Origin: an uncultured Candidatus Melainabacteria bacterium
Lineage (GTDB): Bacteria > Cyanobacteriota > Vampirovibrionia > LMEP-6097
DNA: 7,655 bases
Assembly: GCA_937927525.1 (NCBI GenBank)
Contig: CALBDR010000326.1
Coordinates: forward strand, 1 to 7,655
Direction: 5' to 3'
Shown: one piece after another, positions 5,883-7,655 of the stretch
Numbering within the stretch: the first letter of the stretch is position 1
How the letters are laid out: every line of letters begins with the position of its first letter
Notes under the pieces: generated by a model
Seen by the model: only the letters and a program-made list of their open reading frames with translations
Database searches by the model: none
Told to the model about the DNA's origin: nothing
Translations under genes and position numbers: made by a program

Positions 5883-7403
5883 ATGTCTATTAAACCAGAA
5901 GAAATTACACAAATTTTAAAAGAACAAATTCAAAATTTCCCTGACACTCAAGTATCTTCTAACGTAGGTACTATACTTAGTTCAGGTGACGGTATTACTA
6001 GAATCTACGGTCTTAGCGATGCAGTTAACGGTGAGTTAGTTGAATTTGAGGATGGTAGTAATGGAATGGTTATTAACTTAGAGGAAGATAACGTAGGTGT
6101 TGTTCTTTTAGGTACAGGCGAAGGCATTAAAGAAGGTGCTCAAGTTAAATCCACTGGTAAAATCGCTTCTATACCAGTAAGTGAAGGAATTCTTGGCCGT
6201 GTAGTTGATCCTTTAGGAAATGTTTTAGATAACGGTCCTAAAATCGAAGCTGATAAATATATGCCTCTTGAGAAAATCGCTCCTGGTATTATCGAGCGTA
6301 AGTCAGTACACGAACCACTTCAGACTGGTATCGCTTCTATTGATGCGATGATCCCTATCGGTAGAGGACAGAGAGAACTTATTATTGGAGATAGACAGAC
6401 TGGTAAAACAGCTATCGCCATCGATACCATTCTTAACCAAAAAAATGTTCCTGGCTCTGAAAGACCGATTTGTGTTTATGTTTCTATCGGTCAGAAACAG
6501 AGTTCTGTAGCTAGAACAGTTAAAAAATTAGAAGATGCTGGTGCTTTGGAATATACAGTCGTAGTTCACGCCGGTTCTACAGATAGTTCAGCTATGCAGT
6601 TCTTAGCTCCATACGCTGGCGTTGCTATCGCTGAATACTTCCTTAATCAAGGAAAACACGTTTTATGTATTTATGATGACTTAACGAAACACGCTTGGGC
6701 TTATCGTGCGATGTCCCTATTACTAAGAAGACCTCCTGGACGTGAAGCTTACCCTGGTGATGTTTTCTATATTCACTCTAGACTTTTAGAAAGAGCTTGT
6801 AAATTATCAGATGCTCATGGAGCTGGTTCTATTACAGCGCTCCCTATCATTGAGACACAAGCAGGTGATGTATCAGCTTATATTCCTACTAACGTAATCT
6901 CAATCACAGATGGTCAGATCTTCTTAGATACTGGTTTATTTAACTCTGGTATCAGACCAGCGATTAACGTAGGTTTATCAGTTTCTAGGGTTGGTGGTGC
7001 AGCACAAACCAAAGCTATGAAGAAAGTAGCTGGTAAGCTAAGACTAGAGCTTGCTCAGTTTAAAGAATTAGAAGCATTTGCTCAGTTCGCTTCTGACTTA
7101 GATGCAGCTACACAACAACAAATCACTCGTGGTAAGAAATCAGTTCAAATCCTAGTTCAAGATGAATTCTCACCATTAAGCGTAGCTGAACAAGTTTCAG
7201 TGATTTTTGCGGCAGGTAAAGGTTTACTAGATGATATCGAAGATAACAAAATCTCAGACTTCAAGAAAGAATGGTTTGAGTACTTCTCAGCTAATAACAA
7301 GGAATTAAAAGAGATTCTAGATAAAGGTGACAAGTGGGATGACAAAATCATCGAGGAACTTCTAGAAAGTCTTAATAAATTCAAAGAGAATTTATTTGTA
7401 TAA
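5883..7403 (+). CDS. atpA: F1Fo ATP synthase subunit alpha
   Basis: 506 residues, full length for the family (about 500-515). Alpha subunits alternate with beta in the catalytic hexamer of F1 and bind non-catalytic nucleotide. Seen: the N-terminal beta-barrel domain (about 25-95); the Walker A motif GDRQTGKT (169-176, Lys175 in the same position as in E. coli); the Walker B-like LCIYDD (261-266); RRPPGREAYPGDVFY (282-296); and SVSRVGGAAQ (366-375), whose Arg369 is the arginine finger reaching into the beta site. The helical C-terminal domain is complete. There are no changes in key residues. The start has no Shine-Dalgarno, only TAACAT at 5870-5875. Neither atpH before it nor atpG after it is present, so the gene is detached from the usual atpBEFHAGDC order. 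The next gene is rplD, 47 bases downstream. Confidence 0.98.
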   Translation: MSIKPEEITQILKEQIQNFPDTQVSSNVGTILSSGDGITRIYGLSDAVNGELVEFEDGSNGMVINLEEDNVGVVLLGTGEGIKEGAQVKSTGKIASIPVSEGILGRVVDPLGNVLDNGPKIEADKYMPLEKIAPGIIERKSVHEPLQTGIASIDAMIPIGRGQRELIIGDRQTGKTAIAIDTILNQKNVPGSERPICVYVSIGQKQSSVARTVKKLEDAGALEYTVVVHAGSTDSSAMQFLAPYAGVAIAEYFLNQGKHVLCIYDDLTKHAWAYRAMSLLLRRPPGREAYPGDVFYIHSRLLERACKLSDAHGAGSITALPIIETQAGDVSAYIPTNVISITDGQIFLDTGLFNSGIRPAINVGLSVSRVGGAAQTKAMKKVAGKLRLELAQFKELEAFAQFASDLDAATQQQITRGKKSVQILVQDEFSPLSVAEQVSVIFAAGKGLLDDIEDNKISDFKKEWFEYFSANNKELKEILDKGDKWDDKIIEELLESLNKFKENLFV

Positions 7404-7405
7404 AT

Positions 7406-7414
7406 TGTTATAAT
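7406..7414 (+). promoter_or_regulatory. Extended -10 promoter for rplD
   Basis: TGTTATAAT is a perfect TGnTATAAT extended -10 element, placed just after the atpA stop. Extended -10 promoters can work without a good -35, and none is seen about 17 bases upstream. Transcription would start near 7421 and give a leader of about 30 bases that includes AAGG at 7437-7440, ten bases before the rplD ATG. rplD may therefore be transcribed apart from atpA. Confidence 0.45.
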
Positions 7415-7450
7415 AATCATTCTGTATTTCATATATAAGGTAAGAAAATC

Positions 7451-7655
7451 ATGTCTAATATAAAACTTCTAGATAAGAGCGGTAAAGAAAAGTCTACAGC
7501 AGACTTTAATAAAGATTTGTTAGCTTTAGAGCCTAATAAGCATCTACTTTACTTAGCGACTGTAATGCAAGAATCTAACTTACGTAGTGCTAAAGCTAAA
7601 GCTCTTACGAGAACTGAAGTTAGAGGTGGTGGACGTAAGCCATGGAGACAAAAAG
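7451..7655 (+). CDS. rplD: 50S ribosomal protein L4, 5' part
   Basis: The first 68 residues; the gene runs off the right edge. L4 binds 23S rRNA early in 50S assembly, and its loop lines the exit tunnel. In many bacteria it also represses the S10 operon. Seen: LEPNKHLLYLATVMQ (residues 26-40), matching the conserved helix VxxNxHLLHqaVvaq, then TRTEVRGGGRKPWRQK (53-68), the invariant start of the tunnel loop. Where most L4 proteins have RRQGTasTKTR, this one has LRSAKAKALTR, a mild divergence. The start is supported by AAGG at 7437-7440. rplC normally lies directly upstream, but here the preceding gene is atpA. Confidence 0.93.
   Translation, partial: MSNIKLLDKSGKEKSTADFNKDLLALEPNKHLLYLATVMQESNLRSAKAKALTRTEVRGGGRKPWRQK

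Noticed and set aside
7157..7432. Minus-strand open frame of 91 codons
   Set aside because: It is antisense to the atpA C-terminal domain, and its Ser/Leu-rich product is typical of a shadow.

Overview
This is a low-GC bacterial chromosome segment. It carries parts of two large conserved operons (atpA and rplD), housekeeping genes (gmk, trhP), a cell-envelope sugar transferase, a periplasmic haem peroxidase and a decayed flagellin locus. The secreted multihaem cytochrome c peroxidase points to a Gram-negative-type envelope with c-type cytochromes. The flagellin remnant and a near-consensus sigma-28 promoter point to a motile ancestor. TGA and TAA both act as ordinary stops, so the genetic code looks standard. 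The phylum cannot be settled from this window. A low-GC lineage with scrambled ATP-synthase and ribosomal operons, such as a non-photosynthetic relative of Cyanobacteria (Vampirovibrionia), is one guess among several.

Layout, left to right: (1) the 3' part of a WecA/TagO-type polyprenyl-phosphate sugar-1-phosphate transferase (2-529, +); (2) guanylate kinase with an extra segment near the LID (614-1324, +); (3) TrhP, a U32-family tRNA U34 hydroxylation protein (1321-2727, -), whose stop codon interlocks with that of gmk in a shared TTAA; (4) a 154-bp divergent intergenic region with a repeated ACTAAAG word and a sigma-28 promoter (2816-2842); (5) a flagellin pseudogene with two in-frame stops and a C-terminal deletion with a frame change (2912-3708); (6) a strongly acidic orphan protein (3765-4256, +); (7) a 45-codon remnant of a HI0074/HEPN-type nucleotidyltransferase-partner protein (4302-4439, -); (8) a three-haem cytochrome c peroxidase (4447-5832, -); (9) a 50-bp divergent spacer filled by a perfect 8-bp dyad; (10) complete atpA (5883-7403, +); (11) the start of rplD (7451-7655, +), with its own extended -10 promoter and ribosome binding site. 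No stretch longer than 300 bases lacks a gene or gene remnant.

The genes do not form one pathway. The middle (2760-4440) is a zone of decay, with a dead flagellin, a truncated toxin-antitoxin-type gene and an orphan between them. It lies between well-conserved core genes. The most notable points are the intact sigma-28 promoter in front of a dead flagellin, atpA and rplD standing next to each other outside their usual operons, the dyad between the peroxidase and atpA, and a set of core genes with no Shine-Dalgarno but a TANNNT box 7-13 nt before the start codon. I did not find a clearly new multi-gene system.
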